In this document: one piece after another, positions 1 to 9,272 of the stretch | Layout of the letters: the number at the start of each line of letters is the position of its first letter | Numbering within the stretch: position 1 is the first letter of the stretch | Origin: Nitrospina sp052156635 | Lineage (GTDB): Bacteria; Nitrospinota; Nitrospinia; Nitrospinales; Nitrospinaceae | NCBI RefSeq assembly: GCF_052156635.1 | Contig: NZ_JBQKUO010000001.1 | Coordinates: forward strand, 186,001 to 250,000 | Direction of reading: 5' to 3' | DNA: 64,000 nt | Program-made: the position numbers and the translations under genes | The notes under the pieces: model-generated | Database searches by the model: none | What the model saw: the letters and a program-made list of their open reading frames with translations, nothing else | What the model was told of the DNA's origin: nothing

Positions 1-164
1 CAACCGTGAATGTCGTCGGCTTCCGCCTGGCGGAGACGTTCCGCTACCTCGACCCCGACACGTTGATCGACATTGCCTACGAACTGCAGCTGAACACGTG
101 GAACGGGCGCGAGAAAGTTGAATTGAAGCTGCTGGATGTGAGGCCCTCCGACCTGGCAGACTGA
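1..164 (+). CDS. recJ: Single-stranded-DNA-specific exonuclease RecJ, C-terminal end (partial)
   Basis: Only the last 53 codons or so are present; the frame enters from the left edge and stops with TGA at 162-164. The translated end (VGFRLAE..., then NTWNGREKVELKLLDVRP) matches the C-terminal OB-fold of RecJ, where a 'E-NxWNGxxxVQLxLxDIRP' pattern is typical. RecJ is a 5'-3' ssDNA exonuclease of recombination and repair; the catalytic DHH/DHHA1 domains would lie outside the window. The next gene is convergent and starts its stop codon only five bases away. The call rests on a short segment. Confidence 0.75.
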   Translation, partial: TVNVVGFRLAETFRYLDPDTLIDIAYELQLNTWNGREKVELKLLDVRPSDLAD

Positions 165-168
165 ACCC

Positions 169-2748
169 TCATTCGACGCGGATGGACTCCCGCGGGTCCT
201 GCCGCATCGCCATCCTGGCCGGGTAGAGTCCCGCCACTGCCGCCACCACACCGAAGAACAACGTCGCCGCCGCCATGAACGCCACCGGATGAAACACCTG
301 GATGGTCCAGCCGAACGACTGCTTGTTGATGACGAATATCAGGATGTAAGACACCACGATTCCCGCGGCCAGCCCCATCAGCGACCCGATCCAGCCCAGC
401 AGTCCCGCCTCGATCAACACCATCTTGCGCAGTTGTTCCGGAAACGCCCCGATGAACCGCAATACCGCCAGTTCCCGGCGACGCTCAATGATGAGCGACA
501 CCAGCGTGTTGAACAGGCCGAGGAGCGCCACGCCGATGCCGATGATCTCCAGCGAGTAGGTGATTGCGAAAGTCTTGTCGAAAATGTTGAGCACTTCTTC
601 TTTCAGTTCACCGTAGGAACGCACGATGACCTGGTGCGACGAACCGATGGTGTTGAGGATCGCTTTCCGCACCGTGGGCAGGTGGGCCCTGTCTTCCAGG
701 TACACGACGAAGCTGTTTACGGTCGGGTCGTTGTAATATTTCAAAAACGTACGGCGGTCCACGATGACGTAACCGCGCTCCTGCGAATAATCGTAATAGA
801 CCGCGACGATCTCCAGGTTCATCACGCCGTTGGGTGTTTCGATCCTGACCCGGTCACCCACGTCCACCTTGTGCTTGTAGGCAAACGGTTCGGAGACGAT
901 GGCGCGGTCGGCCCCGATCATGAAATCGGCAAGTTTCCTTGCAGGTGGGCCGTCCTTGATAACGAGGTTGCCGTGGCGCGACAGTACGGAAAAATCTCCG
1001 GACCCCAGAATCGCCGGTTGGTTTTCATACGTGATGTGCAACGCACGGAAGGCGTCCACCGCCTTCACACCGTCGAGTTGTTTGAGTTCGGCCACCGGTT
1101 CCAGCGGCAACGTGTACTGGTAGTCGATGTGTTTGCCCCCGGCCGCACGCACGAACAGGTCGGCTTTTAAAGTCTGGTCGATCCACACCGTCACCGTCTG
1201 GCGGAAACTGTGCACCATGATCGACATGCTGATGACCATCATGAAGGCGATGGCAAGAGATGACACGGCAATGGCGTTGCGTCCCACGTTCTGTGTGAGG
1301 TTGCGGCTGGCGAGCAGACCCTCCCCGCCGAACCAGCGTTTGCACAGGTTGTGCGACAGGTCGCGCAGGACCACCAGCGCGCCGGGCGACAGAAACGACA
1401 TGCCGAGGATGACGAAGAACACCGCAGCGAACCCCAGCCAGGGGAAGCCTCCGATGGCGGGCAAAGGCACGCACGCCACCGCCCAGGCCAGGCACGCCAG
1501 CCCCAGGTAAGTCAGCCTGCGGTTGCCACGGAAAACTTTCAGATCGTAACTGCCGCGGCGCATCACCTGCGTCGGGTGAGTGGTCGCCGCATCGTATGCG
1601 GGAAGCAATGCCGAGCACAACGACAAGACCACCCCCAGCAAGAAATAGGGAATGCCCTCGCTCCAGTGAAAATCGAAGTCCGCCACGTTGGCGGACACGT
1701 ACAGGTTCTGCACGGTGAGGGTGATGGCCTGCAATGAAAACTTCGCCAGAAAATAGCCGATGGCGACGCCGAAAGCCGAACCGATGGCGCCGATCACCCC
1801 TGCCTCCAGGATGAAGATGGCGGCGATCCAGTAAGGCGACGCACCCAGCGCGCGCAGGGTGCCGATCTCCGTCCGGCGGCGCACCACCGATAGCGAGATC
1901 ATGTTGTAAATGAGGTACAGCCCGACCAGCAGGGCGACGAAACTGAGCGCGGTCAGGTTGTACTGGAACGCGCGCAACATTTTCTCCACCTGCCTGCCCC
2001 GGTGTTGCGGCCGGTCCACGCGCAGAAAATCAGGGAGCACCTGTTTCATCTCCGCCTGCATGCGGTCGAAATTTTTGTCTTTGAGAAACTGGATATCGAT
2101 GCGGTCGAGCTGTCCGATTTTGCCGAACACGGACTGTGCCGCGGCGATGTCCATCAACGCCACGTTACCCTTGAACGCTTTGGCGATGCCCTTGTTCTCC
2201 AGGACCCCCGTGACGCGCAAGGTGACGGGTTGACCGTTGATGATAAATTCGATGGCATCCCCCGGCTGAAAATTCTGATCGGGAATGAACGTCTCCGGGA
2301 TGACGATGCCGCGCGGATCGAGGATGAGGGGAAGGAGGCCCTGCAGGGTGTCGTCGGCGGTCTTCAATGAAAAATCGCGGATGCCGCTGTCCTGCAACAG
2401 GTCCGTGCCGAGGATTTCCACCACTTCCTCGCTTTTTGTTTCCACCCCATACCCCTCGATCACCGGGTACGCTTTGATGGTATCGCGTAGTGGCAGCAGT
2501 TTTTTGAAAACCGCTTCGTCGAAAGGAACACCGTCGGCATGCACTACCGCGTTGGCGCGGCCGAGCACCAGGTCCACGGTTTCAGTGAAGGAGCTCAGCG
2601 TCTGCCGGTTGGCGAGCTGGATGCTCAAAAACACTGCGACGCCCAGCGCCACGCCGACGGTGGTGATGAAAAACCGGAACGGGTCGCGCCACAGGGGACG
2701 CACGATGAGCGGGCCGAACAGGTTTTTGAAATACACCGCTTCCCTCAT
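169..2748 (-). CDS. FtsX-like ABC transporter permease (fused, two FtsX domains)
   Basis: An 859-residue inner-membrane permease with two FtsX/MacB-type halves. A first membrane segment lies near residues 26-46, followed by a large periplasmic MacB_PCD-like domain. A first FtsX core of three helices lies around 265-390, more hydrophobic segments around 410-460, a second periplasmic domain after that, and a second FtsX core around 725-855 ending in a DPRESIRVE tail. This fused layout is typical of lipoprotein or macrolide-type exporters that extract substrates to the periplasm (LolCDE/MacB superfamily). It lies four bases downstream of the ATPase gene at 2753-3454, so the two form one transport operon. 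The substrate cannot be told from sequence. Confidence 0.9.
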   Translation of the reverse strand: MREAVYFKNLFGPLIVRPLWRDPFRFFITTVGVALGVAVFLSIQLANRQTLSSFTETVDLVLGRANAVVHADGVPFDEAVFKKLLPLRDTIKAYPVIEGYGVETKSEEVVEILGTDLLQDSGIRDFSLKTADDTLQGLLPLILDPRGIVIPETFIPDQNFQPGDAIEFIINGQPVTLRVTGVLENKGIAKAFKGNVALMDIAAAQSVFGKIGQLDRIDIQFLKDKNFDRMQAEMKQVLPDFLRVDRPQHRGRQVEKMLRAFQYNLTALSFVALLVGLYLIYNMISLSVVRRRTEIGTLRALGASPYWIAAIFILEAGVIGAIGSAFGVAIGYFLAKFSLQAITLTVQNLYVSANVADFDFHWSEGIPYFLLGVVLSLCSALLPAYDAATTHPTQVMRRGSYDLKVFRGNRRLTYLGLACLAWAVACVPLPAIGGFPWLGFAAVFFVILGMSFLSPGALVVLRDLSHNLCKRWFGGEGLLASRNLTQNVGRNAIAVSSLAIAFMMVISMSIMVHSFRQTVTVWIDQTLKADLFVRAAGGKHIDYQYTLPLEPVAELKQLDGVKAVDAFRALHITYENQPAILGSGDFSVLSRHGNLVIKDGPPARKLADFMIGADRAIVSEPFAYKHKVDVGDRVRIETPNGVMNLEIVAVYYDYSQERGYVIVDRRTFLKYYNDPTVNSFVVYLEDRAHLPTVRKAILNTIGSSHQVIVRSYGELKEEVLNIFDKTFAITYSLEIIGIGVALLGLFNTLVSLIIERRRELAVLRFIGAFPEQLRKMVLIEAGLLGWIGSLMGLAAGIVVSYILIFVINKQSFGWTIQVFHPVAFMAAATLFFGVVAAVAGLYPARMAMRQDPRESIRVE

Positions 2749-2752
2749 GACG

Positions 2753-3454
2753 TCACCCGCCCGTGTTGCCGTTGACGGTTTGCAGGCGACCGTCCTGAAT
2801 GCGGAAATGACGGTTGCCGTACTCGGCGGCGGTGGGATTGTGCGTCACCACCACAACCGTGGTTGCAAAATCGTCCGATGCTTTTTTGAGAATGTCGAGA
2901 ATCTTGTGCCCGTTTTCGGAATCGAGGTTGCCGGTGGGTTCGTCCGCAAGCACGATCGACGGCTGGTGAACCAATGCGCGGGCGATGGCGACCCGCTGCA
3001 TCTCGCCGCCGGACATCTCCGCCGGAAACGAGTCCTTGCGTGCAAGCAGGCCGACGTAATCGAGGAGCGTTTCGATGGATTGCCGGGTGCGGCCTGGGGC
3101 GCCGCTCAGCAAGAGAGGCAGTTCCACGTTCTCCCAAACGGTCAAGGTGGGAAGCAGGTTGAAGAACTGGAACACAAAACCGATCTCTTTCCGCCGCAGT
3201 TCCGTGAGCTGGCGGTCGTTCATTTCCGAAACATGATTCCCGTTGATGTGGATGTCGCCTTCGTCCGGCCGGTCGAGTCCGCCCATGAGGTTGAGGAGGG
3301 TTGTTTTCCCTCCACCGCTCGGCCCCATGATGGTTACGAAATCGCCCTGGATCAACTGCATGTCGATGCCGGAGAGCGCAGTGACGCGCACCGATCCCGC
3401 CTGGTAGAACCGTGAAACGTTTTCAAGAGTGATGATGGGATGGGCTGTGGGCAT
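2753..3454 (-). CDS. ABC transporter ATP-binding protein, LolD/MacB family
   Basis: A 233-residue ATPase that would power the adjacent FtsX-type permease. Walker A GPSGGGKTT lies at residues 44-52, the signature MSGGEMQ at 147-153 and Walker B IVLADEP at 167-173, followed by the GNLDSENG D-loop typical of the LolD/MacB/FtsE group. Length matches LolD (about 230). It is cytoplasmic and membrane-associated. It is the first gene of a two-gene operon with the permease four bases downstream. LolD is one possibility, but the fused 859-residue permease argues against a standard LolCDE set. Confidence 0.92.
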   Translation of the reverse strand: MPTAHPIITLENVSRFYQAGSVRVTALSGIDMQLIQGDFVTIMGPSGGGKTTLLNLMGGLDRPDEGDIHINGNHVSEMNDRQLTELRRKEIGFVFQFFNLLPTLTVWENVELPLLLSGAPGRTRQSIETLLDYVGLLARKDSFPAEMSGGEMQRVAIARALVHQPSIVLADEPTGNLDSENGHKILDILKKASDDFATTVVVVTHNPTAAEYGNRHFRIQDGRLQTVNGNTGG

Positions 3455-3570
3455 GACAATACGCTCCAGAACACAAACGAAGCGCCATCATACCAGAGTT
3501 TGAACGGGGACCAAGGCACAGATCCCCCCTTGCAGGACAGGGGTTTGAAAAGCGGGGCTGACTTGAAGGC

Positions 3571-4341
3571 TTAATCGTCGGAGTCGGGGGATTCGACAGG
3601 ATTGGAGGAGGCAGAGGGAGCCGACTCTGTCGGAGCAGGCTCAGGTGTAGAGGTCTCAACGGTATCGCCTCCGTCTTCCTTTGGAAATTGCAACCGGTCT
3701 TTCAGAAACTCCAGGAAATCGCCGAACTGGTGCACGATGTTTGCCTCATCCATTTTTCCGGCGGCGAGTTTGGAGAACACCGCATCCAGCACCGATTCCA
3801 CCAACGCAGGGAAGTCGCGAACGTTGCTTGGATCGGGCAAGCCGTGTTGCAGAGAAGGATTACCCGCAGGGCCGCCTTGCGGTGCACGGGAGAAACGGGT
3901 TCCCTGAACCGACGCGAAGGTGGTTTTCTCCAGCTCCAACGACAATTCCTGAATGACGCCCAGGTTGTCCGCCAGAGTGGTTGCAGAACCGGCGAGATCG
4001 ATGTCCCGTCCCGCGAAAAAATCCGCGGCCAGCGGATCGACCAAATCCACGAGACGCCGGATGGAAGCCAACTCGTCTTCGTTGAGGTCGCCCTGCACCG
4101 TAACCGAATACCGGGACGCGGCGATAGCAGTCAGGGAAAACCGTTCCACGACGGATCCGTCGGCCGTTCGTGTCTGGCTTCGCGAGCCGGAGACCGCGCG
4201 ATCGGAGCCAAAAGAAATCTGGACCTTATCGCCTTCCTGGGTGGTCAGGTTCAGGTCACCGGACAAAGAGACGCCCGCATTCACCTTCACGCCTTGATGG
4301 GCCAAAATCGCTGAATTTTCGGAAATGGGACGAATTTCCAT
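3571..4341 (-). CDS. Hypothetical protein with Pro/Ser/acidic tail
   Basis: A 256-residue protein without a signal peptide or membrane segment. The N-terminal half (1-110) is predicted beta-rich (repeated 'VQISFGSDRAV', 'YSVTVQGDLNEDEL'). The middle (150-210) looks helical, and residues 220-256 are a low-complexity tail rich in Glu, Pro, Ser and Asp. The LNEDEL...RRLVDLVDPLAADFF segment loosely recalls DUF5610/flagellar-associated hypothetical proteins, but I cannot assign a family. It stands alone between the ABC operon and a divergent unknown gene, with about 200 bases of AT-rich sequence upstream. Confidence 0.7.
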   Translation of the reverse strand: MEIRPISENSAILAHQGVKVNAGVSLSGDLNLTTQEGDKVQISFGSDRAVSGSRSQTRTADGSVVERFSLTAIAASRYSVTVQGDLNEDELASIRRLVDLVDPLAADFFAGRDIDLAGSATTLADNLGVIQELSLELEKTTFASVQGTRFSRAPQGGPAGNPSLQHGLPDPSNVRDFPALVESVLDAVFSKLAAGKMDEANIVHQFGDFLEFLKDRLQFPKEDGGDTVETSTPEPAPTESAPSASSNPVESPDSDD

Positions 4342-4541
4342 GATAACCGCTACATATTTGATTTAATTTGCAATAACTACATTTCCAATTGAAACCTTTT
4401 CCTTTATAATTAACGGCAGGCACTGTGAAATACTTAAGGCTGGGCCGCCTGTTTTTGAACCCCCAGGTGTAGCCGAAAGCAAAATGATTGTGAAACGCCG
4501 TGTTATCCGGCATTGCCCCAATCCTAAACGGGTCTTTAACG

Positions 4542-5201
4542 ATGGAAGAATACACACCTTTATTCATTGAAGAATCGCAACGGACCAAGCAGTTCCGCCG
4601 TGTGATCGTACGCAAAACCATTCAACTGATGCGCCAGTACCCCAAGGCTTCCGACGAGGAAATCCAGACCATGGCGGAAAATGAAGCGGTGCAGATTTGC
4701 GACCTCTGCGTGGAATCTTCGTTCGAAGAAGGGTCGCGTCCGCTCATCGAACAGTACTTCCTCACGGAAAAAGAGGGCCAGCGGCGCAACCACGTGGGCA
4801 GATTCTTTCTGCACAAGCTCGAAGACCAGTTGAAGGGACCGCTGTTCAAGGAATGCCTTTTCCCCTTACTCGCCGACTCCGTCAAATCCCTGCTCGGTGA
4901 AGAGAAGTACGACATTTACACAGGGCGCATCAAGGCGTTTTTACAGGAAATGGGTCAGCAGGGCATGTCATACAACGAATCGATGGACTCCCAACCCGCG
5001 TATGAGATCATGGAAGAGATCATCGGGGAATATTTGAAGGAGATGAAAAGTTTCCCGAAATTCCAGGAACAGTTGAAAAGTCAGATCGACGACGCACTGG
5101 GCACGTACCAGTCCAAAAACCCGGAAAAGGTGGTCAACATCGACAAGAACGTGCAGTTGATTTTCGACAAGTTCATGCACTCGCTTGAAATCAACTCCTG
5201 A
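4542..5201 (+). CDS. Hypothetical helical protein
   Basis: A 219-residue soluble protein of unknown function. I chose ATG 4542 (MEEYTPLF) over a GTG 42 bases upstream because the upstream codons show no conserved character. It is charged and almost wholly alpha-helical in appearance, with many Glu/Lys/Gln residues and no signal peptide or TM segment. Two cysteines (ICDLC, around residues 57-60 from the chosen start) form a CxxC pair. It is divergent from the preceding unknown gene and may share its AT-rich intergenic region. No family recognised. Confidence 0.75.
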   Translation: MEEYTPLFIEESQRTKQFRRVIVRKTIQLMRQYPKASDEEIQTMAENEAVQICDLCVESSFEEGSRPLIEQYFLTEKEGQRRNHVGRFFLHKLEDQLKGPLFKECLFPLLADSVKSLLGEEKYDIYTGRIKAFLQEMGQQGMSYNESMDSQPAYEIMEEIIGEYLKEMKSFPKFQEQLKSQIDDALGTYQSKNPEKVVNIDKNVQLIFDKFMHSLEINS

Positions 5202-5246
5202 TCCTCGTCCAACCGGACACGATGCCTCAACCCACCGGGGGAACCC

Positions 5247-5795
5247 CTAGCACTTGACCTGGGGCGGTAGAATGTTTTTCAATCGCGGGTGATGCCGGTC
5301 TTTCTCCGAAAGCACCGGATTTTTCACCGGCCAGTCGATGCCCACTTCCGGATCGTTCCAGATCAGTCCTCCCTCGTCTTCCGGATGGTAATACTCAGAA
5401 CACTTGTAAATCACCTCCGCCGTTTTGCTGAGCACACAATAACCGTGTGCGAATCCAGAGGGAAGGAACAACTGACGCTTGTTGTCGGCGGACAGGGTGC
5501 GGCCCACCCAGCGACCAAATGAAGGGGAATCCGGACGCACGTCCACCGCCACGTCGTACACCTCGCCCTGCACCACACGAACCAGCTTGGCCTGACCGTG
5601 CCGAACCTGGTAATGCATGCCTCTCAGGACGCCCTGGCTCGACTTCGCGTGATTGTCCTGAACGAACTCCACGTCGATGCCGTGACTTTTGAAATGGGAA
5701 CGGACGTAGGTTTCCAGGAAAAACCCGCGCGGGTCTTCATGCACAACGGGTTCTATAAGAATCACGCCGTCCAGTTCGGTGGGAATGAATTTCAT
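5247..5795 (-). CDS. rfbC: dTDP-4-dehydrorhamnose 3,5-epimerase
   Basis: A 182-residue cytoplasmic RmlC-type cupin that epimerises C3 and C5 of dTDP-4-keto-6-deoxyglucose in dTDP-L-rhamnose synthesis for surface polysaccharide. Family hallmarks: DPRGFFLETY near residue 19, QDNHAKSSQGVLRGMHYQ with the catalytic His, and later YDVAVDVR, PSGFAHGYCVLS and IWNDPEVGIDWP. The longest frame would add 68 N-terminal residues that fit no RmlC protein. ATG 5795 gives the family length and is preceded by AAAGGA at a good distance. No rfbA, B or D genes are nearby, so the rest of the pathway must be elsewhere. Confidence 0.95.
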   Translation of the reverse strand: MKFIPTELDGVILIEPVVHEDPRGFFLETYVRSHFKSHGIDVEFVQDNHAKSSQGVLRGMHYQVRHGQAKLVRVVQGEVYDVAVDVRPDSPSFGRWVGRTLSADNKRQLFLPSGFAHGYCVLSKTAEVIYKCSEYYHPEDEGGLIWNDPEVGIDWPVKNPVLSEKDRHHPRLKNILPPQVKC

Positions 5796-5952
5796 GAATT
5801 GTCCTTTCGCCGCCCGCAGGGCGTACGTGGCGGAATTGTACCGTAAAGGAGGAACGCTTTCCACCGCCCTCCGGGCCGCTTTCGAAAGGGCTTGCCGGGA
5901 TCCACGGTGAACCCTGCTAAAATGGACCCGGGTGAGCGACCCGGCGGTCACG

Positions 5953-5981
5953 TTGACAGTCCCCGTTCTTCTCCTTATAAT
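5953..5981 (+). promoter_or_regulatory. Consensus sigma70-type promoter for hisA-hisF
   Basis: TTGACA at 5953-5958 and TATAAT at 5976-5981, both perfect hexamers, separated by 17 bases. The expected start is about 37 bases upstream of the hisA GTG at 6025. Confidence 0.8.
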
Positions 5982-6024
5982 CCATCCGTTTTCTTCCAAA
6001 CCCCGAACTCAGGAGATCCCATTC

Positions 6025-6759
6025 GTGCGCGTCATTCCGGCAGTTGACATCAAGGGGGGTCGGTGCGTCCGCCTCACCCAGGGCAAGGCGGACCAGGAAA
6101 CCGTGTATTCCGACGATCCTGCGGACATGGCCGCCCACTGGGACGAACAGGGCGCCCAGTTGATCCACGTGGTCGATCTGGACGGTGCATTCGACGGACG
6201 CCCGGTGAACCAGGACCTCATCAAAAACATCATCTACAGCAGCACCGTGGACATCCAGGTCGGGGGCGGCATTCGGAACCTGGAAACCATCGAAGCTTAC
6301 GTCAACGCGGGTGTGTACCGCGTGATCCTCGGCACCATCGCACAGCAGGAACCGGAGTTCGTCGCCGAAGCCTGCAAACGCTTTCCCGGAAAGATCATGG
6401 TCGGCATCGACGCCCGCGACGGAATGGTTGCCGTGAAAGGCTGGGTGGAGGTATCCGACCAGAAGGCCACCGATCTGGCAAAGCAGATGGAACCGATGGG
6501 CGTCGCCGGGTTCATCTTCACAGACATCAGCCGCGACGGCATGATGCAGGGTCCGAACCTGGAAAGCATCCGTGCCTTTGCGCAGGCGACGTCGCTTCCC
6601 GTCATCGCTTCGGGCGGGGTGAGCCGCGTTGAGGACGCCCTCAACCTCGTGCAACTGAAGGACTGCGGCGTCGATGGCATGATCATCGGCAAGGCGCTTT
6701 ACGACAAGAGCATCGACTACCGAGACGTGCTTTCGCAGGTGCAGGCGCATGCTGGCTAA
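6025..6759 (+). CDS. hisA: Phosphoribosylformimino-5-aminoimidazole carboxamide ribotide isomerase
   Basis: A 244-residue (beta/alpha)8 barrel enzyme of histidine synthesis that converts ProFAR to PRFAR. The N-terminus VRVIPAVDIKGGRCVRL carries the catalytic Asp of strand 1. The mid-barrel VGIDARDGMVAVKGW and FTDISRDGMMQGPN (second catalytic Asp) and ASGGVSRVEDA are standard HisA motifs. I chose GTG 6025, because AGGAG at 6011-6015 sits at proper distance and the product then begins exactly where HisA proteins begin; the upstream in-frame ATG would lie inside the promoter. Its 3' end overlaps hisF by 11 bases, implying translational coupling. Confidence 0.96.
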   Translation: MRVIPAVDIKGGRCVRLTQGKADQETVYSDDPADMAAHWDEQGAQLIHVVDLDGAFDGRPVNQDLIKNIIYSSTVDIQVGGGIRNLETIEAYVNAGVYRVILGTIAQQEPEFVAEACKRFPGKIMVGIDARDGMVAVKGWVEVSDQKATDLAKQMEPMGVAGFIFTDISRDGMMQGPNLESIRAFAQATSLPVIASGGVSRVEDALNLVQLKDCGVDGMIIGKALYDKSIDYRDVLSQVQAHAG

Positions 6760-7585
6760 ACGCATCATTCCCTGCCTGGACGTCAAAGACGGGCGCGTGG
6801 TGAAAGGTGTGCAGTTCGTCAACCTGCGCGATGCAGGCGATCCCGTTGAGATCGCCGCCGCTTACGAAAAAGAAGGAGCGGATGAGTTGACGTTTCTGGA
6901 CATCACCGCCTCGCACGAAAAGCGCGGCATCATTCTGGACGTCGTGCAACGCACTGCGGAAAACGTATTCATGCCGCTCACCGTGGGTGGCGGCGTGCGC
7001 ACGCTGGACGACATCCGCAACCTGTTGAAAGCGGGCGCGGACAAAGTCGCCATCAACACGGCGGCCGTGCACAATCCGGAGTTCGTCAAGCAGGCGGCGG
7101 AGAAATTCGGAAGCCAGTGCATCGTCGTCGCCATCGACGCCAAGCAGGTGAACCGCAACCAGCCGCCAAACCCGCCTGCGGTGGAATGGAAGAACCAGCA
7201 CCCCACCCTGTTCGTCATGCCGGAAGCGCCCGAACCCGCGTGGGAGGTGTACACGCACGGAGGACGCAACCCGATGGGCATCAATGCCGTTTTGTGGGCG
7301 CGGCTGATGGAATCCTATGGAGCCGGCGAGATTCTGTTGACGAGCATGGATCGTGACGGTACGAAAGCGGGATACGACCTGCCGCTCAACCGCACCGTGG
7401 CCGAGGCCATCACCATTCCGCTCGTCGCATCCGGAGGGGCAGGAACGCTGGAACACCTTCACGCTGGCATTGTGGAGGGTAAGGCGGACGCGGTTCTGGC
7501 CGCTTCCATCTTCCATTTCAAGGAACTGACCATTCCCGAAAGCAAGCGGTACCTCAAACAACGTGGCATCGCCATCCGCATTTGA
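6749..7585 (+). CDS. hisF: Imidazole glycerol phosphate synthase cyclase subunit, with a loop insertion
   Basis: HisF uses ammonia from HisH to convert PRFAR to IGP and AICAR. Both catalytic aspartates are in place: IIPCLDVKDGRVVKG (Asp11) and LLTSMDRDGTKAGYD. The protein is 278 residues against a usual 250-258. The extra length is one block of roughly 25 residues at about 133-159, Pro/Asn-rich, inserted after AIDAKQV and before the conserved WEVYTHGGR loop. The frame stays open and both flanks align, so this is an insertion rather than an error. hisH is not in the window. Confidence 0.96.
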   Translation: MLAKRIIPCLDVKDGRVVKGVQFVNLRDAGDPVEIAAAYEKEGADELTFLDITASHEKRGIILDVVQRTAENVFMPLTVGGGVRTLDDIRNLLKAGADKVAINTAAVHNPEFVKQAAEKFGSQCIVVAIDAKQVNRNQPPNPPAVEWKNQHPTLFVMPEAPEPAWEVYTHGGRNPMGINAVLWARLMESYGAGEILLTSMDRDGTKAGYDLPLNRTVAEAITIPLVASGGAGTLEHLHAGIVEGKADAVLAASIFHFKELTIPESKRYLKQRGIAIRI

Positions 7586-7639
7586 AGTTTTTTCCCTGTT
7601 ACGATACGTTTGTTTTTCCCGCCAAATCGTGATTCCGGG

Positions 7640-7668
7640 TTGATTTTTACCGCTTTCATTTCTATCTT
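7640..7668 (+). promoter_or_regulatory. Probable sigma70-type promoter
   Basis: TTGATT at 7640-7645 and TATCTT at 7663-7668 with a 17-base spacer, about 80 bases upstream of the DUF481 gene at 7747. Each hexamer departs from consensus at one or two positions. Confidence 0.45.
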
Positions 7669-7746
7669 GGTAGGCTCAAAACCGGATGGAGACTTGTCCC
7701 ATTCGGGCGGATTTTAAAACCACCTTCTCACCCGTGCCCGGCTTCC

Positions 7747-8772
7747 ATGGTTTCTTCTACAGCCGTTCGCAAATTATTTTTTTTCTTCACGCTTTTGACC
7801 CTTGTGTGCGTTCCCCCCACTTCATGGGCAGGGGAAGTGCATTTCGGCGACGGCAATGTGCTGAAGGGAACCATCCATTCGTTCAAGGAAGGCAAGCTGA
7901 CCTTCTCAACCGATTATGCAAAGAAAATCAAGATTCCGGTGGAGGAGATCCAGACCATCACCACCGAGGAAGTCGTTACCGTCGAGCTGAAAACGGGAGG
8001 GATTTTAAAGGGCCGGCTGGTGACAAGGGAAGATGGCAGCATGGGGATCGAACTCATTCCCATGGAGGAAGTGGTGTCCCTTCGCTGGGACGAGATCAAA
8101 TACATCAACAGAACCCCGCGGAGGTGGACGGGCAATGTGTTTGTCGGCGGGTCCCTGCAATCCGGAAACGTGCAGGTGACCAGCATCAGCGCCGGCGCCG
8201 AAGCCGAACGGAAATGGGAACGGGACCGTCTGTCCCTCCGCGCCTTCCACAACTACGTCGAACAGGATGGCGAGATCAACAGCAGAAACACCTTCGGCGC
8301 GTTCAAGTTCGATCACTTTTTCACGAACCGATTTTACGGGCTGATCAGCACCGAACTTCTGAAAGACGAGTTCAAGAACCTCAACCTGCGCGCCATCATC
8401 GGTGGCGGTGTGGGTTACAAATTTTGGGACAACGACACCAAAAACCTGGAGTTCGAACTGGGCGTCACCTATTTTTCTGAAGACTTGAGAGTGGGTGAGG
8501 ACGAGCGGTTCACGACGGCGCGTATTGCCTCGAACCTCATGTACCTGTTCAATGACAGCCTCAAGTTCACCAACTTCCTGCTGGTGTACCCGAAAATCGC
8601 CCAGCCCGCCGAATACCGTTTGCGCAACGAGGCCTCGCTGAACACCAAGTTCACCGAAAGCTGGTCGTTCAAGCTGACCCACATCCTCGATCAGAACTCG
8701 AAGCCCTCCCCCGGCATCAAGAAAACCGACCAGACCTTCATCTTTTCCCTTCAATACGAGTTCGGGGGTTGA
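7747..8772 (+). CDS. DUF481 family outer-membrane protein (YdiY-like)
   Basis: A 341-residue secreted protein. A signal peptide (about residues 1-28) ends near SWAGEV. Residues 30-115 form a beta-rich N-terminal domain (VHFGDGNVLKGTIHSFKEG...), similar to the small Sm-like region seen in some DUF481 proteins. Residues 120-341 are alternating strands typical of the DUF481 beta-barrel and end in LQYEFGG with a penultimate aromatic pattern. Family members are outer-membrane barrels of unknown substrate. The gene is monocistronic and abuts a convergent gene; its stop ends at 8772 and the opposite stop begins at 8773. Confidence 0.88.
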   Translation: MVSSTAVRKLFFFFTLLTLVCVPPTSWAGEVHFGDGNVLKGTIHSFKEGKLTFSTDYAKKIKIPVEEIQTITTEEVVTVELKTGGILKGRLVTREDGSMGIELIPMEEVVSLRWDEIKYINRTPRRWTGNVFVGGSLQSGNVQVTSISAGAEAERKWERDRLSLRAFHNYVEQDGEINSRNTFGAFKFDHFFTNRFYGLISTELLKDEFKNLNLRAIIGGGVGYKFWDNDTKNLEFELGVTYFSEDLRVGEDERFTTARIASNLMYLFNDSLKFTNFLLVYPKIAQPAEYRLRNEASLNTKFTESWSFKLTHILDQNSKPSPGIKKTDQTFIFSLQYEFGG

Positions 8773-9234
8773 TCAGAACGGCAAGAGGCCCAGGTAGAGC
8801 AGGGCTCCAAACACGGCGAAACCCCCACCGATGAGTTGCAGGAAGCCGGAGGTTTCCTCACGAGCTTCCAGGCAGGCTTCCTGCGGATTGTCGGGGTTGT
8901 ACAAAACTTCCACTTCGCTACCTGCAGGATAGCGGCGGCAGTGTTCTTCGGCACGGTTTCGAAACCCCATTTGCAACTGCCCGCCGATGAGGATCTTGTT
9001 GTTCGAGTAGGAACGACCGCCGACGCGGTAACGGTAACGCACGTCGGCGCGGTAGGTGCTGTTGGGAGACTGGTAGCCCCCTCCACTCTTCAGCTTGATG
9101 GAGGAACGCTGGACCTTACCCGTTGCCACGGGCCAGAAACGGGCGGCCTCGGCTTTATTCCGGATTCGCCAGGCGTACGCCACGGCGCCCAGTCCGGCCA
9201 CCGCGAAGATCAGACCCATCCAGTTCACAACCAT
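8773..9234 (-). CDS. DUF3592-like membrane protein
   Basis: A 153-residue protein with a TM helix at the N-terminus (about 5-22), a central beta-rich extracytoplasmic domain (about 30-115) and a C-terminal TM helix (about 128-150). The motifs 'WPVATGKVQRSSI', 'YRADVRYRYRVGGRSYSNNKI' and 'EVEVLYNPDNPQEACLE' are characteristic of the DUF3592 family, for which no function is established. It is probably cotranscribed with the zinc-ribbon gene 38 bases upstream. Confidence 0.85.
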   Translation of the reverse strand: MVVNWMGLIFAVAGLGAVAYAWRIRNKAEAARFWPVATGKVQRSSIKLKSGGGYQSPNSTYRADVRYRYRVGGRSYSNNKILIGGQLQMGFRNRAEEHCRRYPAGSEVEVLYNPDNPQEACLEAREETSGFLQLIGGGFAVFGALLYLGLLPF

Positions 9235-9272
9235 TATCGATGGACGTCCTTAAAGAAAAAGTGTTGCGGTTC

